Source: Chlorokybus atmophyticus (lineage: Eukaryota; Streptophyta; Chlorokybophyceae; Chlorokybales; Chlorokybaceae). From it: a stretch of DNA of 64,000 nucleotides. The DNA lies in contig RHPI01003508.1 in the NCBI GenBank assembly GCA_009103225.1, positions 126,734 through 190,733 on the forward strand, read 5' to 3'. Both the position numbers and the translations under genes were made by a program. The notes below the pieces were generated by a model. It saw nothing but the letters and a program-made list of their open reading frames with translations. It did not search any database and was not told the origin of the DNA. How positions within the stretch are numbered: position 1 is the first letter of the stretch; each line of letters starts with the position of its first letter. Of this stretch, positions 10,323-20,522 are shown one piece after another.

Positions 10323-10607
10323 TTGCGAGAAGTTGTGGTCGTAAGAGTTCAAGCAGCGAAGCCAGCTACTACCGGTCGCCACGTCATGGATCATGGCAGG
10401 CGTCAGCAATGGGGCTGTCCAACATGCATCACCAACATTGGACAAACCAGCAGGCAAGCCATTAAAGACCATCTTCACACAGAGAGCTGCTTGGTGGCTC
10501 GCTTTCTGCAACAGGGAGTGGATCATGAGCTGCAGTCCTTGGAGCCCCTTGTCAAAACCATGCGGGACCAATTGCGGCTGTGGGAACAAGCACAAAGGAA
10601 TGCAGAG
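10323..10607 (+). CDS. Possible upstream exon, zinc-finger/coiled-coil
   Basis: An open plus-strand stretch reads GCPTCITNIGQTSRQAIKDH, LHTESC, then LEPLVKTMRDQLRLWEQAQ and ends at GAG|GTACAC, a usable donor in phase 0. C-x2-C ... H-x3-C spacing resembles a single zinc finger followed by a short coiled coil. It would suit a DNA-binding N-terminus for the OTU gene immediately downstream, but the linking exons (about 10.85-11.01 kb, where VHQPAM is repeated twice) could not be joined in frame with certainty. Confidence 0.35.
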
Positions 10608-11112
10608 GTACACTCAACAGTCACATGCATTTCCTTGCAAGAGCAATTTGTTTTTTAGCGCAGTCCATGTGATATATGTAGCGTGGCTGCAGGCCTCCAC
10701 TATTCACCCATACCCACCCTACAGTCAAGCCGACATTGCGGAAGCAAGAGCAGATAGACAGAGCTGGGCGGCGGTATGTTGTTGCCAATCTCGCTGTGCA
10801 TGTTGACTGCAATGTCGGCTCCAATGCATGCCTACCTTTGCATGCTAGGATGTGCGTGAGCGTGCGAAGTCGCGCGCGCGTGCCGAACGAAGTAGGCTGG
10901 GTTTGAGCACAGGAGCGCGTGGCCATTCGTCCGGCATTCAACCAATAGTGCATCAACCAGCAATGACGCAGTCCATGCAATCATTCGTGCATCAACCAGC
11001 AATGCCGCAGGTGACTGTTCGAAGCAACCAACTGATGACGGTGTGACGCAGTTGACTATTGCAATTGCAGTGTCGCAAGCATGCAGCTAACCCACATGTG
11101 ATTGGTTGACAG

Positions 11113-13339
11113 CACCACAGTGCACTAAGTCCTGTTGGAGCTCCTATGCAAGCCTGGATTCAATCCCATCAACTGGTCCTTCAATCCCACTTGCTGATGG
11201 GGGCGGCGGCAATGCGCATCAGTTTAACATGCATGTTGGCCTGTTGAATCCCGACATGTCCATTGGGGCAGTGGCGCATGATGTGCCCATGGCTCAAGAG
11301 CTCCGTGACGAGTCTGCCATTGAGGGTGGCGGGGAGAGTGCAGCCAATACCACCTTGTCAGCCCCCATGGCTTCCCCTGCTCCATGCAGCCCACGGGCCA
11401 TTGAGGTAAGTCGCTGTCTTTTATGCTCGTGCTTTGGTAACAATGCGTCAGGCACTGCATAAGCTTATATTCGTCCTTTGCAACATTGTGAGCCATCTTA
11501 TCCTGGGTCCTGTATACAGCCCCCCTTGCTGCATGCACAAGTGGTCTCACCTGCAGCTCCTGCTCCCCTCCCAGCCAGAGCGCAACCACCTTCCGCGGCA
11601 CCAGTCCTTCGTGCACTGCCATCTCCTCCACGAGCAGCACCGGTGATTGCCGAGCAACAGTCCTTCTTGCCGCCACCGGCGAGACCACAGCACAATGCAA
11701 CAACCGATGTGGCTTTTGCACCTACCTTACCCCACCCGCTGCAAGTTGAAGCCGGCAGTCTGCCCCAAACTCAGGTACTGTATCAGTCACTGTGACTCTT
11801 GCCGTCCACAGTTGGACGCACCATTTGAGTGTTGTATGCGCATGCAGCAAGGGTCACCACCTGCCAGCGAGTCATCAGAAAAGCTGGCCGCAACCCGCAT
11901 ACGGCCATCAGTTATGCTAGGTGGCCAGCTCGCCTCATGGGACCACTTCAATGCGCCAATGGTTGGTAATTGCTTCTACCATTGTGTATTTCGCGCCAGG
12001 CCATCCATAGCGCAAAGTGTCCTGGATGATCATAAGTGCCCCAGCTCGAGCAGATTTTGGGCCATGCTGGACACCATGGACGACGACGGCAGGGGGGACA
12101 CTCTTCGCAAAATCACCGCCAAGGGTGTCGATGCAGGCGTGGCAAGCAGAATCCTAGACATCTGTAGAGCCACTGGTGCCGCGGGAGAGATGGCGCAGGA
12201 TTACGACAAACTGCCTGCGACCATGTTGGCTGATGTCAATTGCAACGTTGACATAGCCTTGGCCAAGGTGCAACATATCGTGCGGAGAAAAGATGTGTAC
12301 GTCGAGCACCTGCAGATGATCATGTTTGCCAATAAGCCGGGCTCGTTGATTGGCTGCGTGACCGTTCAGCGCGAGCATGAGGAGTGGGTGCCACGGCCCG
12401 GCAGCGCAGTTTGGGTTGGAAATAACAAAGTCCCCAACTCAGTCCTGGTGGTGGGCACTGCTCCTGATGAGCCAAAAGCACACTTTTGGCTCCTCAAGCC
12501 TGCAAGCACCGAACAGTGGTCGTGGCCTATGCATGAAGTGCCACCGGAGGTAATAGGCCTGATCGGAGAGTGGCGGAATAGCGTTGCCAATTCCCCGCTA
12601 CCACCGGCTGTGACCCAAAGTGCTGCGCCAACGCCTCAGGCCTCGCCTTCGTGTGCTAGGCAAAAAGTAGCCGAATATTCTGCACATCCTGCCTCCCCTC
12701 AACCACAGCCACATGCTCGCAATAAGGATTCAGCACCTTCCCTTCCTGTTGCGGAGACTCACTTGCCACCGCACTCCAACCATTCGGAGGCATCTCCATT
12801 AAGAAGCAGCTGTAGCTCGCCCTCTCCCTCTAAGCTTGCCACATTGATCCCAACCTGTCTTGTTGGTAAAGAGATTGATCGAGGTGTCCTGAAAGCTGCG
12901 CTGGAAGACAAAGGCTTCATGCACGACCTCACGAAGCAACATGAGGTCGTGGAGGAACGGGAGGCAACCAACAAGCGCAAGGTTGTGAAGCAAAAAGATA
13001 ACGCCTTACCTCCTCTGAGTGACAGTGCCACGGAGAGCGCCTGCCAGGATGTGCAGGTTGACAAAAAAAAGAAGAAGGTTGTTGGAACAAAGGACGCTGA
13101 TAGGACCAAAAAAGGAAAGGTGAGGCATTGTTACAACGTTAGAAGCACAGCGCCTTGAAGCCTCACTGGGGCTGACTGTGTGTCTTGAGTAGGCACAGGC
13201 GGGTTTACAGCGTCAAGTGGCTGCTCAGCATCGTCCAGAGAGACATCCGGTGCGGCACGAGCTGCCTAAGCTCAAAGCACCGACGCGCAGACGCTTTCAG
13301 GCGCTGACTCGTAGTGCAAAGGAGTTGATCGCCCTATAA
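11113..13339 (+). CDS. OTU-like cysteine protease with long charged tail
   Basis: Exons 11113-11405, 11520-11774, 11812-13119 and 13193-13339 (TAA stop) join in frame with GT-AG introns (donors GAGGTAAGT, CAGGTACTG, AAGGTGAGG). The first two exons encode Pro/Ala-rich sequence. The third carries a globular domain. VGNCFYHCVF holds the presumed nucleophile Cys (codon 11971), then come EHLQMIMFANKPGSLIGC and, about 170 residues after the Cys, PKAHFWLL with the presumed catalytic His (codon 12481). This order (G-x-C then W/H near the end) is that of OTU deubiquitinases; the Asp that usually precedes the Gly (DGNC) is absent. The tail is rich in Lys and Ser (KKKKKVV, TKKGK) and ends TRSAKELIAL. 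OTU domains are frequent passengers of large DNA transposons. The sequence shows the motif; activity is inference. 5' exons uncertain. Confidence 0.6.
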
Positions 13340-14711
13340 TACGCCCAAGACGCACTGCATCACCGCATGCGGCATGCCTCGAGGTGGGTGACGAAAGTAT
13401 GCAATAAGTAGGAGCAAACGCGGAGAGTGCGGTCTAAACAGACCTCTGGGGATTGGACGTAGTTAGAACCCATACACGATATGGCCATCCGTAGTACGTT
13501 GTTGCCCCTCACCGTCCTCGATATGATGGTGTTGTTGCTGCCGCAGCAACCCGGCAATGTGCAACGCAATCCGCGGAGTAGAACTTCGACCTGCTGCAGC
13601 AGATGTACCTCGATGTCGACTGATGCGGGTCGAGATGTGTACCACTACCTGAGCAAACATACTGGGTGGCAAGTAAAACTATGCGAGCTGTACTTGGCAT
13701 GCTTTGGCTGGCAGTGGCTGTATGTCATACGGCATGTCGAGCTGATTCCGTAAAAGCTCGAAGAAAATGGCGATGCGGGGGAGTACACGAGTGACGACAG
13801 CCATGTCGAGGGCCTAGATAAACGCATGCTGGACGAGACCACCAAGACCAGCAGGTGGTGTATGGCGGCAGATGGGCGTCAGGTGATTGAGCAGGCAGTG
13901 GAGCGTTATGCTGCGCCATTGAGATGGGAGTCGCTACGCCTGCAACGCGATAACAGAGTTTGGTGGCAGAGGCAGCTTGCACACCCGCGTGCACCATGTG
14001 TGCTGATTTGTCGCATTGAAGAGCCCCCCCCCCCCCCCCACGGATGGGGAGACGCCCTGTTGCAAGAAAGCGATGTGCCATGTCTGCATCATAGCACATC
14101 AGAATACCGTGGCAANATAAATCAAAGAATCTGCAAATGTGTCCCTTCTGCAAGCAACCTCACCCGTTTTGCTTGCCACGCCTGATGCAAGACGCCAACG
14201 TGTCGGCGGTAATTTGGCCCCCGCCTTGATGACAATTGTGCATGTATTGTAGTTTGTGTTGGCTTCCTGTGAACCATGTAGGTACATGTATAGTTGCAGC
14301 ATGGTGCATGGTGCACCCGAGATTTGCTGTTGTCAGAAGCATTGGCTGTACATGTGTATGATGACTGCCCGGCGCATGAGTCAGTGCATGGCTTGCATAC
14401 CTCGCTGGTTCAGAGCGTGGTTGATTGCAACAGACTCGAACAGCGCTCTGGGTTCCATGGAATGACAGCACAATATTACTCTACGATTGTGGTAGTATGC
14501 GAGTATCCTTGTACTGTAGTACCATTAACAGATGGAGTACCATGCATGTTGATGTAGTACCATGCATGGGTTTATAATAGTGTCTATGGTACAATTGTGC
14601 TTCACTTGAAGTTTGACCCATTTAGGGTTCGTAAGCTCGCAACCCTAAATTGATGCCCATACCCTAAAGTCTCGCTCAGTTTGTGGGCAGCCGTGCCGAT
14701 TCCTATTTTGC
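13340..14711. other. No clear gene; homopolymer, unresolved base, GTACCAT motifs
   Basis: Only scattered short ORFs. A C homopolymer at about 14025-14039 and a single n at 14116 mark a weak assembly point. GTACCATGCATG motifs near 14518-14570 are of the same kind as the flanking palindromes. An open plus frame at 13826-14020 (MLDETTKTSRW...WWQRQLAHPRAP) may be a degraded exon but has no recognisable domain. Confidence 0.5.
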
Positions 14712-15090
14712 ATGATGTCGGCGGCAGCAGTTGAATCCCCCTCACCTAAAAGACCATGCTTGGTGTGCCCACAATGCAATGCGTACGTATGTGCCAATGG
14801 CCGTGGGCAGTAAATGCGAGCACACTTGACTGAATGCCAGCGAGTGCAGACAGTGTGCCACGTTTTTAGTGCTGCTTGCTAGCATCACACCACACACACT
14901 GTCGACGTGTTTGGCTGCCGCCTCGGCCAAGTGCTGTGCAAGGAACCCGAGTTTTTCCATTGCGTGCAGTGCGTGTGCGAATCGTGCTCGCGCTCATGCT
15001 TCGAGTGGCGGGGAACCCATGCGCTTCTTCACATAAACAACACCAGAGACATGTGGTTAGTGGACAGGTGGTGGATGCTATGGAGGTAAT
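14712..15090 (+). pseudogene. Zinc-binding N-terminal region, interrupted
   Basis: From ATG 14712 the frame reads MMSAAAVESPSPKRP, then CPQCNAYVCANGRGQ, an in-frame TAA, MRAHLTECQRVQ, a second stop (TAG), and then CVQCVCESCSRSCFEWRGTH. The Cys/His spacing (CPQC...H...C; CVQC...C...H) suggests two zinc fingers of the kind found in front of transposon-borne DNA-binding proteins. Either the stops are real decay or an intron removes them. It lies just upstream of, and on the same strand as, the Tudor-like and methyltransferase segments and is probably the start of the same gene. Confidence 0.4.
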
Positions 15091-15180
15091 TCTGCATAGT
15101 GGACCGCAACGTATCACTGCTGTTATGTTATGTTGGACGTATGCTTAATTCATGCATGTTGAAGCTGTTGTCGCATTTAG

Positions 15181-15561
15181 AGCAGTCTTCCACGGTGTGG
15201 GCGTGGGCAGTTCCATCCCCTAGCCGTTGTAGAGGAGGCAGACCATCGACCGTTTGACAGCGCACTGCATCGGCTGCGGAACGCAGTTAAGTTGGGATGC
15301 GAGCAGCTGATCGGTGTGAGTGTCATGGTGCATTGGCCGCTGGATGGGGAATGGTATGCGGGCGTTGTAGAATCATTTAAGCAAACGTCAGGTCAGTATC
15401 GCTTCGTGGCGTGCGAGATTGAGGTCGCATCATATATGCATGGTGCAATGGAAAATGTCTTTGCAGGGCAGCACTGTGTTGTATTTGATGATGGTGATCG
15501 ACCACAAACCGTCAACTTCAAAGGGCACAACAGCAAATATTTGCGTACACATCATCGCTGA
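15181..15561 (+). CDS. Tudor/PWWP-like domain segment
   Basis: After a TTTAG acceptor the frame runs SLPRCGRGQFHP, an amphipathic stretch, then IGVSVMVHWPLDGEWYAGVV, ESFKQTSGQYRF, and QHCVVFDDGD before reaching a TGA at 15559. The pattern (G..V.V.WP.D..WY.G.V......HCV.FDDGD) is that of small Tudor-type barrels, which bind methylated lysine or arginine. It overlaps and precedes the methyltransferase frame by a frame change, so a splice between them is likely; together they would make a chromatin reader fused or adjacent to a DNA methyltransferase. Confidence 0.5.
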   Translation, partial: SSLPRCGRGQFHPLAVVEEADHRPFDSALHRLRNAVKLGCEQLIGVSVMVHWPLDGEWYAGVVESFKQTSGQYRFVACEIEVASYMHGAMENVFAGQHCVVFDDGDRPQTVNFKGHNSKYLRTHHR

Positions 15562-16412
15562 CGGGGCACGCCATGTTCTGCGTGCCGGAGGGGAGAACGT
15601 CAGTCGCAAAGTAAGCCCGGACGGCATCATTATTAGTCCCTGGCCAGCACCACGGCCAGCCTTGACCACATACACGCCATTTGACAACAAGCCTGGACGC
15701 ACACGCAGACCAAGGGCACTCGACCTATTATGCGGCAGCGGCGGTGCCAGTGTCGGTCTATACCACGCAGGCTTTGGCGTGACCAGGATGGACATAAGTC
15801 CCTCCTCTGATTACCCGCTGCCCTTCATACACCGCGATGTATGCACCCTGAGTGCAGGAGAGCTGAGCGAGTACGAGCTCATCTGGGCCAGTCCACCATG
15901 CAAGGCCTATTCAGGTGCTATCCCGGCACCTCAACGGGCAGCACATGGCACATCCTGGAGACACCAGGATATGATATCGCTCGTCCGACGTCCGCTGCTT
16001 GCAAGCCAAGTCAACTTTGTGATTAAGAATGTGCCAGGAGCAGCTTCCTCAATCAGACCCAATCTGTCCCTTTGTGGCACGATGTTTGGCCTATTAACTT
16101 TCCGACACCGTCTATTTGAGACACAGCCAGTGGTAGCTACCCCACCAGCACGCTGCTCGCACGCGGGCAAGGCAGTTGGACTGCTATCGCCGCACCTGTC
16201 CGCTAGCGCAAAGAAGGCAATCGTGACATCAAACGCGCCACAGTAAATGTACCCGGTGTATGGCCTTCCAAGCACCAGGGGCGGCATTGCTGCGTGGCAA
16301 ACAGCGCTGGGAGTGCCATTGATGACCTCGGCCGTTACCATAGTGAATGCAGTTCCTTCTGCAATGGCGGAGTGCATAGGGCGTCTCATGCTTGAAACAA
16401 TGGACATGCGCT
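15419..16412 (+). pseudogene. DNA (cytosine-5) methyltransferase, phage/bacterial type
   Basis: Motif I ALDLLCGSGGASVGL (about 15717-15760) with GFGVTRMDIS, then DVCTLS and motif IV WASPPCKAYSGA (PPC, Cys codon 15899-15901) are plain. Motif VI reads FVIKNVPGAA (16016-16045) where the invariant ENV Glu is Lys. LCGTMFGLLTFRHRLFET is the QxRxR-equivalent region. An in-frame TAA (16244-16246) follows NAPQ, but the same frame continues through WQTALGVPLM...VNAVPSAMAECIGRL, the C-terminal motif IX/X region, to T|GTAAGT at 16412. The whole resembles compact phage and bacterial C5 methyltransferases rather than plant MET1, CMT or DRM. The Glu-to-Lys change and the stop indicate loss of activity. It methylates (or did) cytosine using S-adenosylmethionine. 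It lies head to head with a DNA transposase. Confidence 0.85.
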
Positions 16413-16652
16413 GTAAGTACCTCATGTGTCATAGAACTATGAGGCTTGAGTGTGGTGCACTGTATTGATGCTTAATGCCACACGGCGGACTGATTGTTAA
16501 ATGTTGCACGGCACATTCGATTGTGGTGATAGTTGTGCAATGACAGCTGCCCTGTATTGTACACGTCCACATGCAAAAGTTTTAGCATACGATTAGCAAT
16601 GCCTAACTGACTGATATGCTCCAAACTCAGAGTAGTGAGACAAGTACATGTG

Positions 16653-19057
16653 TCACGTGGAAGTGCAGTGAACATTCATCCAATACTTGCCCTCTTGTAC
16701 ACGGGCGCTGTCCTTGTTAAACATGGGGAGCAGCTGGACAATGCCTTTAACTTGCTCCAGAGTCACGACATCGAGATGTGGACCCCCTCGACGCTTTTCC
16801 CATTCCAGAGCGATGCACTTTGTGTCACATCCAGCTTCATGTATCAGCGGACAAGCACGACCTCCTTCCACACGTGCTTCACACGTGACAGGGAGCTTGT
16901 CGGCGAATGGAGTCTTCAGGGCGACTTGGCGGCTACGCGCAGATTCGCTCCAGTACGGGCTGGACTTTCTCCTTGTCAGCACATCCATCCGTAGCAACTT
17001 GTCCGTCTTCTCCATTACATTACAGCACTGCTGCCGCGCCTGCGCCATGAGCGAGCGCATCTCGGAATCCACGACCATGCCATCCTCTCTCACATATTCC
17101 GCACAGCTCAATGCCTTCAGGATACGTGCCTGGTAGTCCCAGTTGTTGCCACCACGCGCCCACCGTTTGACATTTTGGGCGTGCGTCTGCTCCATGCGGT
17201 TGGCGCTGAACCAATTCGGGTGTTCACTGCTGACAATTGCCGGCCCAAAATGAGTGAGTTGATGCATCTTCTCGATCTTCCAACCTGACTTCTGTGCAGA
17301 ATATGACGACAGTAGTGGATGCAACAGCTTTGAAGGCAGCCAGCTCGTTGTCGGCTGTGGTCAGGGTCTCTCTTGTGTGTTCATGCGCCTTGAGCAACTT
17401 CTTGTTCCACTGGGCAAGCGATGCGGCAGCAATGGTGAAGAAAACGTTGCCCTCACTATCGAGTAGCAAACCGTCTGCAAGAACCGGCAGCAGCTGCAGC
17501 CGCCACTTTCTCCACCACCTGAAAGGAGTGGTTGAACAGGAAGAAATCTACTGTGCTTGTGGGTGCCTTGAAGTGCGAAACCCGTAGAGTCGCCTTGCAT
17601 GCATTTAGCATGTGCACAGCTGCTTGTGAGCACGTGTCGTTGGCTTTTGTGTTCAACACAAAAGCAACACCAAAGACGTGCATGGCCTGTAGAATCTGTC
17701 TCGTGGATGGACGCAGTCGTTCCTTTGCAGCGTCGTACACAGCAGCAAGCAGGTGGTCAATGATGCCTCCCAGCACATGCATTGCGTTAGGGGGCAAGAC
17801 GAGAGTAGCAGTCAGCTTCCGGCACCCACGACTTTCGCCAACTCCACAGTGCATTCTGTTGCCAAACCACATTGCCTGGTTTTATGGAAAGCCGTTCATC
17901 CTCACGAATGCCGGTAATTTGACCATCACCTCCTCGACATGCATGGAGTGCTGCTCGTTGAAAGTCTTGGCTGTCTGGCGTGCATTTCTAACACCGCTAT
18001 GCAGGTCCGCCCGCAGCTGACGTATTGCTGGTGTGTAGAAGGCCTCGGTTCTCAATTCTCGGTCCTCATTCATCTCCAACAGATCTGATTTGGTGACGAG
18101 ACAAACAGCGCAAGGATATCGTATTTGGTTGCCGAACACAATGCGTGCGAGTGTGGCAGTCTCCGACAACACGACAAACTCAGATGCTCTACTAACAACA
18201 TCCTCCATGCACTGTTTGCTGGCAGGCTGCATCCGGTTACAACCATGCATGCCCACTACCTGCAAGTCGCTGATGTAGTTGGCAAGCGCGGGAAACACAC
18301 GATGCTCGATGCCATTCGGGTCGATGAGCTGCAGACCTTCCCAACTCGCCCGCTTCACATCCCCTAACACTACATTCAAAGCGTCATCAAAAATCTCACG
18401 TTTTCGAATGGAGAACGATTCCTTGCCCTGCGCCCAGGTGGGATGCCCGGCCACTGCGTGAACCATCGGCAGAAGCGCTATCATAACAACCCCCATGTTG
18501 CTAGCATACATGTCCCAACTGTAGTTGGCAAGCGATGCCATCAGAGGGTAGCCAGAGCGCTTGCCCGCGCTGTCCAGCGTGGTCTTGTCACTGTATAGAA
18601 TGGCAGGCGCCAAGTAGGACGCTTCCCCCACCTCTCTCCTTAAATCCACCTCCACATCCTTCCACCAATCGCCCGTGGAAGGATGGCCAAAGCTGTGCTC
18701 GTCACCACTGTACTGGAGATTGAAGCCATTGGCGGCATGTGGATTGCCATACAACCGCGCGAGCCATACCTGCTCCAACCAAGAGCATTAACAGGCATGC
18801 TGGCCTCAGAATAGGTACTGCATTAGGTACTGCATTTCACAGACCTTGGCCGGCATATATGTGACGCTGATGTCCTGATCCTCAGGGTCTCCAGGCTTGC
18901 TCAGGTCAGCCGTCACATAGTTCTGATAAGGCAGCACACTCGCATGTGCATATGTGACATGGGTCTGATGGTCGAAGCACATGCACCGCACACCGTGAAC
19001 ACACCTCAGATCGAGAGAAAGCAATTGTGGTCCGGAGGTAGCTGGCCACATGCACAC
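16653..19057 (-). pseudogene. Plavaka/KDZ-like (CACTA superfamily) transposase
   Basis: Minus-strand pieces align in order to the Plavaka transposase plan. They are an N-terminal piece DISVTYMPAK (to about 18850) and, after an intron ending GAGCAG, VWLARLYGNPHAANGF, WWKDVEVDL, then APAILYSDKTTLDSAGKR, YPLMASLANYSWDM, VVMIALLPMV, DPNGIEHRVFPALANYISDLQ, and CAVCLV...AFYTPAIRQLRADLHSG (18778-17882). In the same frame after a TAA (17882-17884) follow NQAMWFGNRMH and LPPNAMHVLGGIIDHLLAAVY (to 17456). A frameshift near 17460 precedes LDSEGNVFFTIAAASLAQW, and the last segment has KIEKMHQLTHFGPAIVSSEH and FSANRMEQTHAQNVKR (to 16653). At least one stop and one frameshift indicate decay. Family assignment is from remembered motif order; confident for the superfamily, less for the subfamily. 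Confidence 0.7.
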
Positions 19058-19589
19058 CGGTCTCCCACTTGAGCTCTTCTGTCAGGAAGTGTGCATTTTG
19101 GATGCACTTGATGATCCGCCCCATGTCAGAGGCCGACAGGCCTTAGCCGTTGTCGCACTGCACGAATGCCACTGCAAGAGCATGCTCCGAGCCATACCAC
19201 TTGGATTCCGACGCGTGCGAAGGGACGCCTCCACTTCCATGTTGGCGTGCCACAGGTTTCTCAAGCACACGCACACATCGAAAGCCCTCGTTCACTTCCT
19301 CCTCCTCCTGTTGCTGCTGTGCGTGTGTCTCTTGGAGGAATTCTTCAACATCAAGCATGTGCGCATCCTGGATCGAACTCACCGGTTTAACATGACCTGC
19401 ATCGTATTATAATGGACGCTGGCCGACATACAGCTTGATTTGCTTGCACACCCTGCTGCTAATAATGTGTATGTAGACCGAGCTGCGTGTGGCGAAGCGC
19501 ATGTGGCAATAAGGATAAAGGACTCCCATATCTCACTACTAACGTCGACACAGGTGTCGCCAATGTAACCTGCATCGAATCCAGCAACA

Positions 19590-19880
19590 CGCACACCCGC
19601 CGCCGCCGTCGCCGCCACCGCCACCGCCACCGCCACCGCTACCCTTGCATGCCAGAGGCGGGAAACTTGGCCGCCATTCACTGGCTCCGTCGTACCATTA
19701 TTATGGTACGATTGAGCCATTGCACGTCCAGGGTGAGTCTCTGCATATATATCCTAATTCAACCGTTTCAATGGTACGAAGATGCCTTTGTACAAAGGTA
19801 CCATTGAAATGGTACCTTTGTACAGTGGCAATGGCAGTTCGTACCATTGACATGTGCTGTGCCTGCGCATGAAAACACCA
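19590..19880. repeat. (CCGCCA)n and GTACCAT palindromes
   Basis: A GCC/CCGCCA hexamer run (19595-19640) is followed by a hairpin GGCTCCGTCGTACCAT / ATGGTACGATTGAGCC (19683-19718), then by TTTGTACAAAGGTACC / GGTACCTTTGTAC (19785-19830). The first hairpin shares its arms and flanking ATTGC with the one at 10098-10127, so the two may mark the two sides of one mobile block. From 19880 to 20112 no gene is seen. Confidence 0.6.
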
Positions 19881-20112
19881 TTGATATCTCCGCCAAGCTA
19901 TGCCCTTCCAAGGGCGTGATGCCGAGGGTATGTGGCGTTTGGTGGATTGTTGGCGGCGTTGGCAGGGGCGTAGTGTTGGAGGTGTCACATGGGTGATGCT
20001 TGTATCCGGTCAGCTTGCCCTCCACACAGGAGTCAAGAGTCGAAGGTATGCGCTGAGCACGTGGACTCCGGACTTAGCAAGACGGTCGAGCCAGGACGGA
20101 CTCTGGACCAGA

Positions 20113-20393
20113 TGCTGAGTAGAGCGTTGGGAGAAACCGCATAGCTTTGTGGATACGTAAGCTTAGCAGACGTGGCTTAGCTTGTTGGAAAGCTCTGGTC
20201 GTGAGTTAAATAGAGCAACTTAGAGTGCGTTGAAAGGCTGAGTATTGTGCACGGTGCGGTGGTTGCAAATGTAGACGTGTGTAGAAACTGGCGGGGTATA
20301 AAACCCCTGGACTTGTATGACATTAATGGCAGTAGCAGTCATGCTCTTATGTTGATGTTGTTGGCGTGTCACTTGCACGTGTGTATGTCAACA
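20113..20393 (+). repeat. Copia 5' LTR
   Basis: Begins TGCTGAG and ends GTCAACA. Contains the GGGGTATAAAACCCC core promoter palindrome. It is followed two bases later by TTATGGGCCCACAC; no standard tRNA-Met primer site is seen, so the primer is unclear. Confidence 0.9.
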
Positions 20394-20522
20394 AGTTATG
20401 GGCCCACACATGCTTGTGAAGGTTGATGGAGTGTGTTTCAATTGTGTGAGTAGCTGTAGTTGCTTGGTGTGGAGTAGGTTGTAAGGTCTGCAAGTAGCAG
20501 AGGGGCAACCACGGCCACAAGC

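Noticed and set aside
16687-18020. Plus-strand ORFs opposite the transposase
   Set aside because: Shadow frames of the minus-strand Plavaka-like transposase.
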